NCBI RefSeq assembly: GCF_020829685.1
Contig: NZ_JAIVFR010000285.1
Span: 1 to 7,750 of the forward strand
Reading direction: 5' to 3'
DNA from: Nostoc sp. CHAB 5715
GTDB taxonomy: Bacteria; Cyanobacteriota; Cyanobacteriia; Cyanobacteriales; Nostocaceae
Length of the DNA: 7,750 nt
A model generated the notes under the pieces. That model was not told where the DNA came from. It did not search any database and was given only the letters and a program-made list of their open reading frames with translations. Position numbers and translations under genes: made by a program. Shown here piece by piece: positions 1 through 4,923 of this stretch (the first letter of the stretch is position 1; each line of letters opens with the position of its first letter).

Positions 1-1
1 T

Positions 2-109
2 AAGATGCTTCCGAAAAAGCCACACAAGGTTTTATTATCTCAAATTTTTGATAGAATATCCTCGCTGGGGCGTATTCACGCTCCTAAGCCTTCTGTCACC
101 ACTTCATAA
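2..109 (+). other. open frame entering from the left edge, unrecognised
   Basis: A plus-strand frame is open from the window edge to a TAA at 107-109. It contains an ATG at 5-7 that would give 34 residues, MLPKKPHKVL... ending in RIHAPKPSVTTS. It could be the 3' end of a gene that starts outside the window, a small orphan frame, or chance. It overlaps the tail of the transposase remnant on the other strand by 14 bp. I do not recognise the product, and there is no clear ribosome binding site in view. Confidence 0.2.
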
Positions 110-422
110 TTGGCGAAGGTATTGTAACTAAAAGGAAGGATATACCAAGGAATAATAATCTCAATACTGGATTTTTATTATTAGTTTTAATTCGACAAAT
201 ATTTTTCAGACGATAGCTAGTTTCAATTCCAAATCTTTTTCGATAATCTTGATAAATGTACTCTAAAGTTGTGTTGATCTTATAGGTAACATAGGCAAAG
301 TATTGAACTCCATACTTATTAACCTTCCCCTTTCTATATTTACAGATAATCCATAAATCAAAGGTGACTGAATCATCTTTACTCCTTGTGATTGTATAAT
401 TGGAATAATTATGAAAGAGACT
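96..422 (-). pseudogene. C-terminal remnant of an IS4-like DDE transposase
   Basis: The minus strand is open from just after a TAA at 423-425 to a TGA at 96-98 (108 codons) with no ATG, GTG or TTG start in frame. The translation includes DSVTFDLWIICKYRKGKV, then EYIYQDYRKRFGIETSYR, then a hydrophobic tail NPVLRLLFLGISFLLVTI. The block Y-x2-R-x3-E followed by K a few residues on resembles the YREK signature of IS4-type transposases, whose Glu completes the DDE catalytic triad. The hydrophobic stretch after it is typical of this family. The N-terminal two thirds with both catalytic Asp residues is missing. After position 120 the sequence (PSPIMKW, stop) no longer looks like the family, so the element is probably broken at both ends. 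I could not see flanking terminal inverted repeats. Recognition is from memory of the family. Confidence 0.65.
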
Positions 423-515
423 TTATCTCATGACGTTGATGTTCAGTTTGATAATGGCAATATAGAAACTGTGAATTTGCTGAATCTTTTTTATGAAAGT
501 CTTTTTGGTAGTTAA
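411..515 (+). CDS. very small hypothetical open frame (34 aa)
   Basis: ATG at 411 to TAA at 513-515 encodes an acidic 34-residue peptide beginning MKETLSHDVDVQFDNGN and ending LFYESLFGS. A TATAAT hexamer lies at 395-400, and GGA 6-8 bases before the ATG is a poor ribosome binding site. The frame overlaps the transposase remnant (opposite strand) by 12 bp and ends 5 bp before the hicB stop codon on the other strand. I do not recognise it. It may be a relic or a chance frame in A/T-rich DNA. Confidence 0.18.
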   Translation: MKETLSHDVDVQFDNGNIETVNLLNLFYESLFGS

Positions 516-520
516 ATTCT

Positions 521-739
521 TTATGATCCAGCCTCATAAGATGGTTCTGGAAGTGGATCACCTACAGCTTCATAAGCAATAATTAGAGACTCTAAGGCTT
601 CAATTCCATTTGCCACAGCCAACTCGTAAGTATCCCCATGAGTCCGCCAGCGTTGTCCTGGAAAATCAGGGAATCCTACTAAGAAGCAATCATCTTCCTC
701 AGACCACTGAATTACCATTTGGTACTTGAATTTATTCAT
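521..739 (-). CDS. hicB: HicB-family antitoxin (type II toxin-antitoxin), partner degenerate
   Basis: This 72-residue protein has the features of the short HicB antitoxin fold. A beta strand, YQMVIQW (6-12), leads to an acidic turn SEEDDCF. The conserved FPDFPG segment follows (23-28), then HGDTYELAVANGIEALESLI (34-53), corresponding to the family's G-x-T-x2-A-x3-G/A-x-E-A-L helix. There is no C-terminal DNA-binding extension, as in other short cyanobacterial HicB proteins. HicB normally binds the HicA mRNA interferase and blocks its active site. Here hicA is reduced to 16 codons whose TAA overlaps this gene's ATG (shared 732-739), so no toxin is left next door to neutralise. The protein could act on a HicA encoded elsewhere or be a relic, though the frame itself is undamaged. 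The ATG at 737-739 is the only sensible start. There is no strong ribosome binding site, so translation may once have been coupled to hicA. Confidence 0.85.
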   Translation of the reverse strand: MNKFKYQMVIQWSEEDDCFLVGFPDFPGQRWRTHGDTYELAVANGIEALESLIIAYEAVGDPLPEPSYEAGS

Positions 740-782
740 GTTGACGAAGCATTTGCTTCAGATCCCTAACTTTCTTTGGCAT
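732..782 (-). pseudogene. hicA: 5' remnant of hicA (toxin), 16 codons
   Basis: ATG at 780-782 opens a frame MPKKVRDLKQMLRQHE that ends in TAA at 732-734. The sequence matches the usual N-terminus of HicA mRNA interferases (M-P-K-K-h-R-[DE]-L-K-x-h-L). In intact proteins this is followed by G-F and the G-K-G-S-H catalytic His motif, about 60-80 residues in all. Here the frame runs straight into the hicB start: its last two codons and stop overlap the first codons of hicB. The arrangement fits an in-place deletion of most of hicA that left the operon's own 5' end and the antitoxin intact. The conserved His is gone, so no toxin activity is expected. A GAG 10-12 bases before the ATG may be the old ribosome binding site. 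Confidence 0.65.
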
Positions 783-799
783 TAATTTTCTCAACAGAT

Positions 800-807
800 G
801 CGATCGC
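800..807. repeat. HIP1 octamer (one of seven in the window)
   Basis: GCGATCGC, the palindromic highly iterated sequence of many cyanobacteria. This copy lies upstream of the hicA remnant. The other perfect copies start at 2302 and 2887 (cobQ), 4132 and 4205 (the 134-aa protein gene), 6028 (permease) and 7020 (ATPase). Seven in 7.75 kb is far above chance and is the clearest taxonomic signal here. Confidence 0.9.
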
Positions 808-849
808 CACAGTAATAAACAATGTGTCAAAGTTTCTTGCTATCTATCC

Positions 850-875
850 AAAAAAATCGAAGATTCAATTTTTTT
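850..875 (-). terminator. probable intrinsic terminator of the higA antitoxin gene
   Basis: Seven T and seven A residues bracket a short stem: 850-861 pairs with 864-875 at 11 of 12 positions. The one exception (858/867) is a G-U pair in the minus-strand RNA but a C-A mismatch in plus-strand RNA, so the structure suits the minus strand. It overlaps the TAA of the higA-type gene and ends in a U tract. The stem is A/U-rich and therefore weak. Confidence 0.45.
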
Positions 876-1185
876 ATGCCTTGACTTGTTTTAACTCAGG
901 TAATATCCGGGGTGAAATAGTTGCCTGAATTTCTTCACCCATTTTTTCTTCAGCTAGTCTAAGCTCATAATTTTTTTGTAAATTCATCCACAACTGGGCA
1001 CCAGTACCAAACCATTGCCCTAACCGTAATGCCGTGTCAGCAGTAATTGCCCGTTCACCATTAATTATTTCAGTAATGCGATTTGTTGGGACATGAAGGA
1101 TACGTGCTAACTCACTTGCGCTCATCTGCAATTCATGAAGCTCATCAGCAAGAATTTTTCCAGGATGGATAGGTGGCCGTGCCAT
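874..1185 (-). CDS. higA: HigA/VapI-family antitoxin, XRE-type helix-turn-helix
   Basis: This is a 103-residue protein, the usual size for HigA-type addiction-module antidotes. It begins with the family's MARPPIHPGKILADEL block, in which H-P-G-x2-L-x-E-x-L is conserved. A helix-turn-helix follows at about 23-44 (ASELARILHVPTNRITEIINGERA), then the characteristic LGQWFGTGAQLWMNLQKNYEL (55-75). Such proteins bind the HigB mRNA interferase and repress their own promoter. No higB is recognisable on either side. The region immediately upstream, where higB usually sits, holds only a broken, unrecognised frame. The ATG at 1183-1185 has a strong ribosome binding site, AAAGGAG at 1192-1198, with a 6-base spacer, so the start is secure. 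A 24-bp near-palindrome (1217-1240) upstream is a good candidate autoregulatory operator. The gene appears intact and monocistronic. Confidence 0.87.
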   Translation of the reverse strand: MARPPIHPGKILADELHELQMSASELARILHVPTNRITEIINGERAITADTALRLGQWFGTGAQLWMNLQKNYELRLAEEKMGEEIQATISPRILPELKQVKA

Positions 1186-1191
1186 GTTATT

Positions 1192-1198
1192 CTCCTTT
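1192..1198 (-). promoter_or_regulatory. strong ribosome binding site of higA
   Basis: The minus strand reads AAAGGAG six bases before the ATG at 1185. It is the clearest minus-strand Shine-Dalgarno sequence in the window and fixes the higA start. Other starts (cobQ, ferredoxin, permease) lack one. Confidence 0.75.
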
Positions 1199-1216
1199 AA
1201 GTTAGTAATGGGAGAT

Positions 1217-1240
1217 ATTATGCGTTACGTAACTCATAAT
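1217..1240. promoter_or_regulatory. 24-bp near-perfect palindrome, candidate HigA operator
   Basis: The core GTTACGTAAC (1224-1233) is a perfect 10-bp palindrome flanked by ATTATG (1217-1222) and CATAAT (1235-1240). The only asymmetric positions are 1223 and 1234, so 22 of 24 bases are symmetric. It lies 31 bp upstream of the higA start codon, where a HigA-type repressor dimer would be expected to bind. The minus-strand half CATAAT could also serve as a -10 element. A dispersed genomic repeat is the alternative. Confidence 0.5.
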
Positions 1241-1409
1241 GGAATCGATCTACAATAGCACAATTAATATCCGCATAAGGACTTCCAAATAAACAAATAA
1301 TTAATCGTTTTGGTAAGCAGGGGAAGAAGAAATCAGATAGTCGTATTGGATACAGGAATTGAGTAATTTAATTTTTGGAAGTTCCATAGCATACTAACAG
1401 GGGCGACAT
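1218..1409 (-). pseudogene. interrupted small frame between ferredoxin and higA genes
   Basis: An ATG at 1407-1409 overlaps the ferredoxin stop codon (TAATG). It reads MSPLLVCYGTSKN and meets TAA at 1368-1370. The same frame then continues open for 49 codons, including PKRLIICLFGSPYADI, and ends in VDRFHYELRNA at TAA 1218-1220. Beyond the in-frame stop there is no ATG, GTG or TTG start. I do not recognise the product, and its C-terminus does not look like HigB. It may be a decayed gene translationally coupled to the ferredoxin gene, or non-coding sequence that happens to be open. Apart from the palindrome at 1217-1240 I see nothing else in this 222-bp gap. Confidence 0.22.
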
Positions 1410-1645
1410 TACCAAGTTGGGTCGCTAAACAAATTAATCGTCAATTCCTCGCGTGGTGGTACTGCTGTGATACAAGCACGGATGATCTCTCCATCCTCTA
1501 ATTCCACAGTGCAAGCGTGACAAGACCCCATCAGACAACCGGTGGGAATAAATACCCCAGCCCGGTCTGCTACATCTAATAGGGCTTCTCCCACTTCGGC
1601 ATCTACTGTGACATCATCTGGTAAAAAGCGGACACGAACAATCAT
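1409..1645 (-). CDS. short [2Fe-2S] ferredoxin
   Basis: This 78-residue protein has the plant-type beta-grasp ferredoxin layout: strands MIVRVRFLP and VTVDAEVG, a helix ALLDVADRAGV (21-31), then the cluster loop GCLMGSCHACTVEL. The ligands are Cys37, Cys42, Cys45 (C-x4-C-x2-C) and Cys58 in IRACIT, 12 residues after Cys45. Photosynthetic ferredoxins are about 97 residues with a spacing of about 29 before the last Cys, so this is a compact relative and not the main PetF. It should carry one electron at a time between soluble redox partners; the partner cannot be read from the context, as the neighbours are cobQ upstream and an antitoxin gene downstream. The ATG at 1643-1645 is the first possible start and lies within the first unit of a heptamer array that occupies the whole leader. 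No ribosome binding site is present. The C-terminus is NLFSDPTW. Confidence 0.9.
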   Translation of the reverse strand: MIVRVRFLPDDVTVDAEVGEALLDVADRAGVFIPTGCLMGSCHACTVELEDGEIIRACITAVPPREELTINLFSDPTW

Positions 1646-1718
1646 TAGTCATTGGTCATTGGTCATTGGTCATTGGTCATTGGTCATTGGTCATTGGTCA
1701 TTAGTCATTGGTCATTAG
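1643..1718. repeat. tandem heptamer array (CATTGGT/CATTAGT), STRR type
   Basis: Ten complete heptamers run from 1643 to 1712, followed by a partial unit CATTAG. Units at 1643 and 1699 are CATTAGT; the other eight are CATTGGT. On the minus strand each unit gives AATGACC or AATGACT, so every unit supplies an ATG, and the ATG of the ferredoxin gene is the one from the first unit. The array ends in a hairpin: TCATTAG (1712-1718) and CTAATGA (1726-1732) with a 7-base loop. Such short tandem repeats are typical of Nostoc and its relatives. Confidence 0.9.
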
Positions 1719-1732
1719 CAAATGACTAATGA

Positions 1733-2017
1733 TACTGTGAGCGAAAAACAATACCTTCGCAATTTACGAGGGTGAGTTGATATCTCAGGTCCTTTTCTCC
1801 GATGCTTGGCAAAAACAATAAGTCATAAAAATTACTTCAAGGTTGACCGCAAGGTTTTTTTAACGGATTGCCCACAGGATAAAGGGTTTGAGAGTTCAAG
1901 CTACAAAGTCAAGCTCAACGCTTATGTATGGGTTGTTTTGCCAGTTTTGCCCAAATTTTTGTAGCCTCTTATTTTGGCAAAGGTATTGAAAAAATGTGTG
2001 ATTTTTATGCACTTAGT
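1733..2017. other. intergenic region between cobQ and the ferredoxin gene
   Basis: I see no gene or RNA in this 285-bp stretch. It should contain the promoter of the minus-strand ferredoxin gene, but no convincing -35/-10 pair stands out. It holds a direct repeat, CAAGGTT, near 1842-1860 and a possible hairpin at 1946-1981, listed separately. Confidence 0.5.
1946..1981 (-). terminator. weak hairpin downstream of cobQ
   Basis: TTTGCCCAAAT (1946-1956) pairs with ATTTTGGCAAA (1971-1981) with one mismatch and a 14-base loop. It starts 36 bp after the cobQ stop codon. No U tract follows on the minus strand, so it may be a 3'-end stabiliser or coincidence and not a true terminator. Confidence 0.25.
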
Positions 2018-3496
2018 TTAAGACAAAAATGGAGTTAAGTCTAAATGGCTTTCTACTTCAGTGGCTAGGGAGTCTAAAATCTGCTCTCGCTGTTCTCGGT
2101 AGTTGGCAACTCCGGTGGGTAAAGATTTTAAACCGCGCTGTTGACGGAGGCGATTTAACCAAGCGCGTCGCCAAGGGCCGTTGTCAAAAAGCCCGTGGAG
2201 GTAACTTCCCCAGACTGATTGACAACTATCCACTAATCCTAAATTAATATCGTCAAATAGGGCATGGTACGATTGAGGGTCTACACCTTGCTGTTCGATG
2301 CGCGATCGCCCTTGGTGAATTTCAAAGCCATTTACTGGCAAGCCTGGTTGCGGATAATTTGAGCTAACTTGGCGCTGGCGGGCGATTTTTTGTCCGGTAA
2401 TTACAGTTCTGATTGGTAAAAGATTTAACCCCTGATACCTGCCTGCTTGTCCCTCTATCCCTTCTGGATCAGCGATGATTTGACCGAGCATTTGATACCC
2501 ACCGCAGATACCTAAAACCGTTCCCCCAGAAGCAGCATAGTGTTGGATAGCTTCTGCCATACCGCTTTTTTGCAGCAGTAGCAAATCGGCAATTGTGGTT
2601 TTTGTACCTGGAATAATTACGGCATCAGGATGTCCCAAATCTTGCTTTGGACTTAGATATTTTACTGAGACAGTGCTTTCTGATTCTAGTGGGTCAAAGT
2701 CGGTAAAATTGGCAATTCTGGGTAAGCGGATGACAGCTATGTTGAGGTCAGCTTGGGCTTTATGAGATTCACGTTCTAGCAAATCAAGGGAGTCTTCTGC
2801 TGGCAACACTTGTTGTAAGTAGGGTATAACACCGATAACGGGGATACCTGTACGTTCTTCTAACCATTTTATCCCCGGTTCTAGGAGCGATCGCTGTCCT
2901 CGAAACTTATTAATTACTACACCTTGAATTAAGGCGCGTTCATCTGGTTCTAATAACTCTAAGGTTCCCACTACATGGGCAAAAGCACCACCCCGGTCAA
3001 TGTCAACCACTAACATCGTTGGCGCATTTAAATGTTTTGCCACCCGCATATTAGTTAAGTCACGGTGCTTGAGGTTAATCTCTGCTGGACTACCGGCACC
3101 TTCACAAACCACCATGTCAAATTCTGTTCCTAAATGCTGTAGCGATTCTTCAATTGTCCGCCACCCCAGTTCAAAATATTGCTCGTAGTAATCTGAGGCA
3201 CTTACTTTACCAACAGACCTGCCTTTAATAATTACTTGGGAAGTCATATCCCCTTGAGGTTTGAGTAAAATAGGGTTCATTTCTACCCAAGGCACGACTC
3301 CTGACGCCCAAGCTTGCACTGCTTGGGCATAGCCAATTTCTCCACCATTGGCAGTGACATAAGCATTTAAAGCCATATTTTGACCTTTAAAGGGAGCCAC
3401 TCGCCAGCCACGCCGCGACAGAATGCGACAAATAGCTGTAGTTAAAAGTGATTTCCCTGCATGAGATGTTGTCCCCACCACCATAATTGATTTCAT
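2018..3496 (-). CDS. cobQ: cobyric acid synthase (glutamine-hydrolysing)
   Basis: CobQ amidates the b, d, e and g carboxyl side chains of adenosylcobyrinic acid a,c-diamide to give adenosylcobyric acid, using glutamine and ATP. It is a cytosolic step of cobalamin (in cyanobacteria, pseudocobalamin) synthesis. At 492 residues it is the usual length. The N-terminal P-loop-like motif is GTTSHAGKS (8-16), followed by FKGQNMALN (37-44), CEGAGSPAEINL (131-142), and VVDIDRGGAFA with INKFRG in the dethiobiotin-synthetase-like domain. The C-terminal class I glutaminase domain has its nucleophile Cys331 in GICGGYQMLG and its His434 in SYLHGLFDN, so both halves look active. The ATG at 3494-3496 begins the P-loop strand directly; no good ribosome binding site precedes it. 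No other B12 gene is in view. The 3' gap leads to the ferredoxin gene on the same strand, but 370 bp of repeats and spacer make co-transcription uncertain. Confidence 0.96.
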   Translation of the reverse strand: MKSIMVVGTTSHAGKSLLTTAICRILSRRGWRVAPFKGQNMALNAYVTANGGEIGYAQAVQAWASGVVPWVEMNPILLKPQGDMTSQVIIKGRSVGKVSASDYYEQYFELGWRTIEESLQHLGTEFDMVVCEGAGSPAEINLKHRDLTNMRVAKHLNAPTMLVVDIDRGGAFAHVVGTLELLEPDERALIQGVVINKFRGQRSLLEPGIKWLEERTGIPVIGVIPYLQQVLPAEDSLDLLERESHKAQADLNIAVIRLPRIANFTDFDPLESESTVSVKYLSPKQDLGHPDAVIIPGTKTTIADLLLLQKSGMAEAIQHYAASGGTVLGICGGYQMLGQIIADPEGIEGQAGRYQGLNLLPIRTVITGQKIARQRQVSSNYPQPGLPVNGFEIHQGRSRIEQQGVDPQSYHALFDDINLGLVDSCQSVWGSYLHGLFDNGPWRRAWLNRLRQQRGLKSLPTGVANYREQREQILDSLATEVESHLDLTPFLS

Positions 3497-3562
3497 AGTT
3501 GTTATTCGTTAGTTTTTCAGGATACAGGGTGAATTTTTAGGAGCGAACAAGAGGCGATCAAG

Positions 3563-3657
3563 GGGAGATGAGGGAGATGAGGGAGATGAGGGAGATGACG
3601 GAGATGAGGGAGATGAGGGAGCAGGGGAGGCAGGGGGAGCAGGGGAAGCAGGCGAAG
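3563..3657. repeat. tandem nonamer array (GGGAGATGA) with degenerate purine tail
   Basis: Six nine-base units run from 3563 to 3616. Five are GGGAGATGA; the one at 3599-3607 begins with C. A looser purine-rich stretch follows to about 3657, with GGGGAGCA- and GGGGAAGCA-like pieces. It lies in the leader of cobQ, 67 bp or more before the start codon. An open frame here translates only into Pro-Ser and Gly-rich repeats and is not a gene. Confidence 0.85.
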
Positions 3658-3664
3658 AAAAACT

Positions 3665-3763
3665 ATTGATTATTGACCAATTCCCAATGCCCCATGCCCC
3701 ATGCCCCATGCCCCATGCCCCATGCCCCATGCCCCATGCCCCATGCCCCATGCCCTATGCCCA
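3665..3763. repeat. tandem heptamer array (ATGCCCC) with graded left edge
   Basis: Nine perfect ATGCCCC units (3687-3749) are followed by ATGCCCT and ATGCCCA (to 3763). On the left the same seven-base register continues through AATTCCC (3679-3685) and ATTGACC (3672-3678) to ATTGATT (3665-3671). The minus strand is a regular series of GGGG runs with CAT spacers, a strong quadruplex-type motif. The array lies between the gene ending at 3876 and cobQ, both on the minus strand. The rest of the gap (3764-3875) is A/T-rich and shows nothing I can name. Confidence 0.9.
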
Positions 3764-3875
3764 GCATCACAAATTTCAATTAGATAATTATGGTAAAGAC
3801 TTCATGAATAGATGTGACGTTTCCGTATATATTGTTCCCTTTGATTCCCTAATCCTAACTTTTTGGTTTTTTATT

Positions 3876-4280
3876 CTAAAAAGGTATCCGCAACCAACGA
3901 ATCACAGCATCGGATAAACGATCGCGCCATGAAGGTGTCCGCCAATTTTTTCCCTGATATTGTTCTACCAACTGGCGACCCAAGGGAGTGAGGCGAAAAC
4001 TATCTGTAATCCCCTGACCATCGACTTCGCGGCGCAATACACCCACTTGGATCAGCCAGCCCAAGGCGTTGTCACAGGCTAATTCTGATAAAGGGCGTTT
4101 AGTATAGCCCTGTTTGAGGCCATTTTCTAGTGCGATCGCAGTTAATGACACACTCTGGTGTCCCATGACTTCAAATAAAGATAAATTGAAGGGCGAACAC
4201 ACTAGCGATCGCTCGGCTCTCTCTACTGTGCTTTGAGGATAGACAAAAATATTTGGGTTTTGGGAATCAACAACAGGCAT
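3876..4280 (-). CDS. small conserved-looking protein with winged-helix-like C-terminal part
   Basis: A protein of 134 residues from the ATG at 4278-4280. The frame extends 22 codons further to a TTG at 4346, but those residues (FYINIYQKKNYYPY...) are composed like A/T-rich spacer DNA, so I chose the internal ATG. Residues 20-60 (AERSLVCSPFNLSLFEVM, then SLTAIALENGLKQGYT) look helical. Residues 70-108 (NALGWLIQVGVLRREV, then DSFRLTPLGRQLVEQY) resemble the last helix and beta wing of a winged helix, with L-x-R-x-G-x-L and F-R-L-T-x-L-G features as in MarR/PadR-like folds. The C-terminus is basic and aromatic (WRDRLSDAVIRWLRIPF). I associate it loosely with a cyanobacteria-only family, possibly that annotated as Npun_F0494, but cannot confirm. 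It is transcribed divergently from the peroxiredoxin gene, 194 bp away. A DNA-binding role is inference. No ribosome binding site is visible at the chosen start. Confidence 0.72.
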   Translation of the reverse strand: MPVVDSQNPNIFVYPQSTVERAERSLVCSPFNLSLFEVMGHQSVSLTAIALENGLKQGYTKRPLSELACDNALGWLIQVGVLRREVDGQGITDSFRLTPLGRQLVEQYQGKNWRTPSWRDRLSDAVIRWLRIPF

Positions 4281-4370
4281 TGTGTATGGGTAGTAATTTT
4301 TCTTTTGATAAATATTAATGTAAAAATATATTTTTTCTTGTAGCAACTACCTCATTTAAGCAAAAATTGG

Positions 4371-4403
4371 TTACTAAAGTATAGTTATGCTATTTTTTAG
4401 TAA
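4371..4403. promoter_or_regulatory. 33-bp interrupted dyad in a divergent promoter region
   Basis: Outer arms TTACTAAA (4371-4378) and TTTAGTAA (4396-4403) are perfect inverted repeats. Inside them ATAG (4381-4384) and CTAT (4390-4393) are also inverted, with TTATG in the centre. The two neighbouring genes diverge from this region, so a terminator is unlikely and an operator for either or both genes is more plausible. Confidence 0.4.
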
Positions 4404-4407
4404 TTAT

Positions 4408-4422
4408 ATTTAATGATTATAA
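4408..4422 (+). promoter_or_regulatory. PerR-box-like sequence upstream of the peroxiredoxin gene
   Basis: ATTTAATGATTATAA matches the published Bacillus PerR box (TTATAATNATTATAA) at 12 of the 14 defined bases, with the right half perfect. It ends 52 bp before the peroxiredoxin ATG, within a likely promoter. Cyanobacterial PerR/FurC proteins control peroxiredoxin genes, which makes the match meaningful, but the region is very A/T-rich and such matches can arise by chance. Confidence 0.35.
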
Positions 4423-4474
4423 ATTAATGTAAAATTTCAAGTGCATCAACAATCTGAAACAGGAAAGGTTAATT

Positions 4475-4912
4475 ATGCCTCTAGCAGTTGGTACGGATGC
4501 ACCTGCATTTACCGCCAAAGATACAAACGGCAACACAGTTTCGTTATCTGATTTGAGGGGAAAGACGGTTGTTTTGTATTTTTACCCCAAAGATGACACG
4601 CCAGGTTGCACCAAACAAGCCTGTAGTTTTCGGGATGCCCAGGCTCAATATCAAGGTAAAGATATTGTAATTTTGGGAGTCAGTGCTGATGATGAAGTCT
4701 CTCATCAGGCATTCACCCAAAAATATGATTTGAATTTTCCCTTACTGGCTGACACCGACAAATCCCTCATCAAAGCTTTCGATGTGGATGGCGGCGGTTA
4801 TGCCAAGCGCGTCACCTACGTAATTGACCCCAACGGCAAAATTACCCATGTTGACACGAGTGTAAATACCACTACCCATGCTAGCGATGTTTTAGCTGCA
4901 CTTGGGCTGTAG
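4475..4912 (+). CDS. bcp: thioredoxin-dependent peroxiredoxin, BCP/PrxQ type
   Basis: This 145-residue protein has the thioredoxin-like fold of PrxQ/BCP enzymes, which reduce hydrogen peroxide and organic hydroperoxides with electrons from thioredoxin. The active-site loop P-x3-T-x2-C is seen as PKDDTPGC, with the peroxidatic Cys45. The resolving Cys50 lies five residues on (CTKQAC), the spacing of the atypical two-cysteine PrxQ group. Arg112 in KRVTYVIDPNGKI is the conserved Arg that activates the thiolate. No signal or lipoprotein sequence is present, so it should be cytosolic. The ribosome binding site AGGAAAGG, six bases before the ATG at 4475, fixes the start. This is the only intact plus-strand gene. 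Upstream lie a dyad (4371-4403) and a PerR-box-like element (4408-4422), and a short hairpin with a T tract follows the stop. It appears monocistronic. Confidence 0.95.
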   Translation: MPLAVGTDAPAFTAKDTNGNTVSLSDLRGKTVVLYFYPKDDTPGCTKQACSFRDAQAQYQGKDIVILGVSADDEVSHQAFTQKYDLNFPLLADTDKSLIKAFDVDGGGYAKRVTYVIDPNGKITHVDTSVNTTTHASDVLAALGL

Positions 4913-4923
4913 TTTTTTACCTG

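Noticed and set aside
1643..1718. Possible CRISPR array (also 3687-3763 and 6551-6645)
   Set aside because: The units are seven or nine bases with no spacers, and no cas genes are present. They are short tandem repeats.
2029..2247. Plus-strand open frames within cobQ (also 3000-3188)
   Set aside because: Both lie antisense to conserved cobQ coding sequence and have no ribosome binding site or recognisable product.
3509..3751. Minus-strand open frame of 80 codons encoding MGHGAWG and SSP repeats
   Set aside because: It is a direct translation of the heptamer and nonamer arrays and has no independent coding signal.
3497..3875. Possible cobalamin riboswitch upstream of cobQ
   Set aside because: The leader is mostly tandem repeat; I see no B12-box-like GCCACTG or other conserved riboswitch core on the minus strand.
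4281..4346. N-terminal extension of the 134-aa protein from a TTG start
   Set aside because: The 22 extra residues reflect A/T-rich spacer DNA and the TTG lacks a well-placed ribosome binding site; the ATG at 4280 begins the plausible protein.
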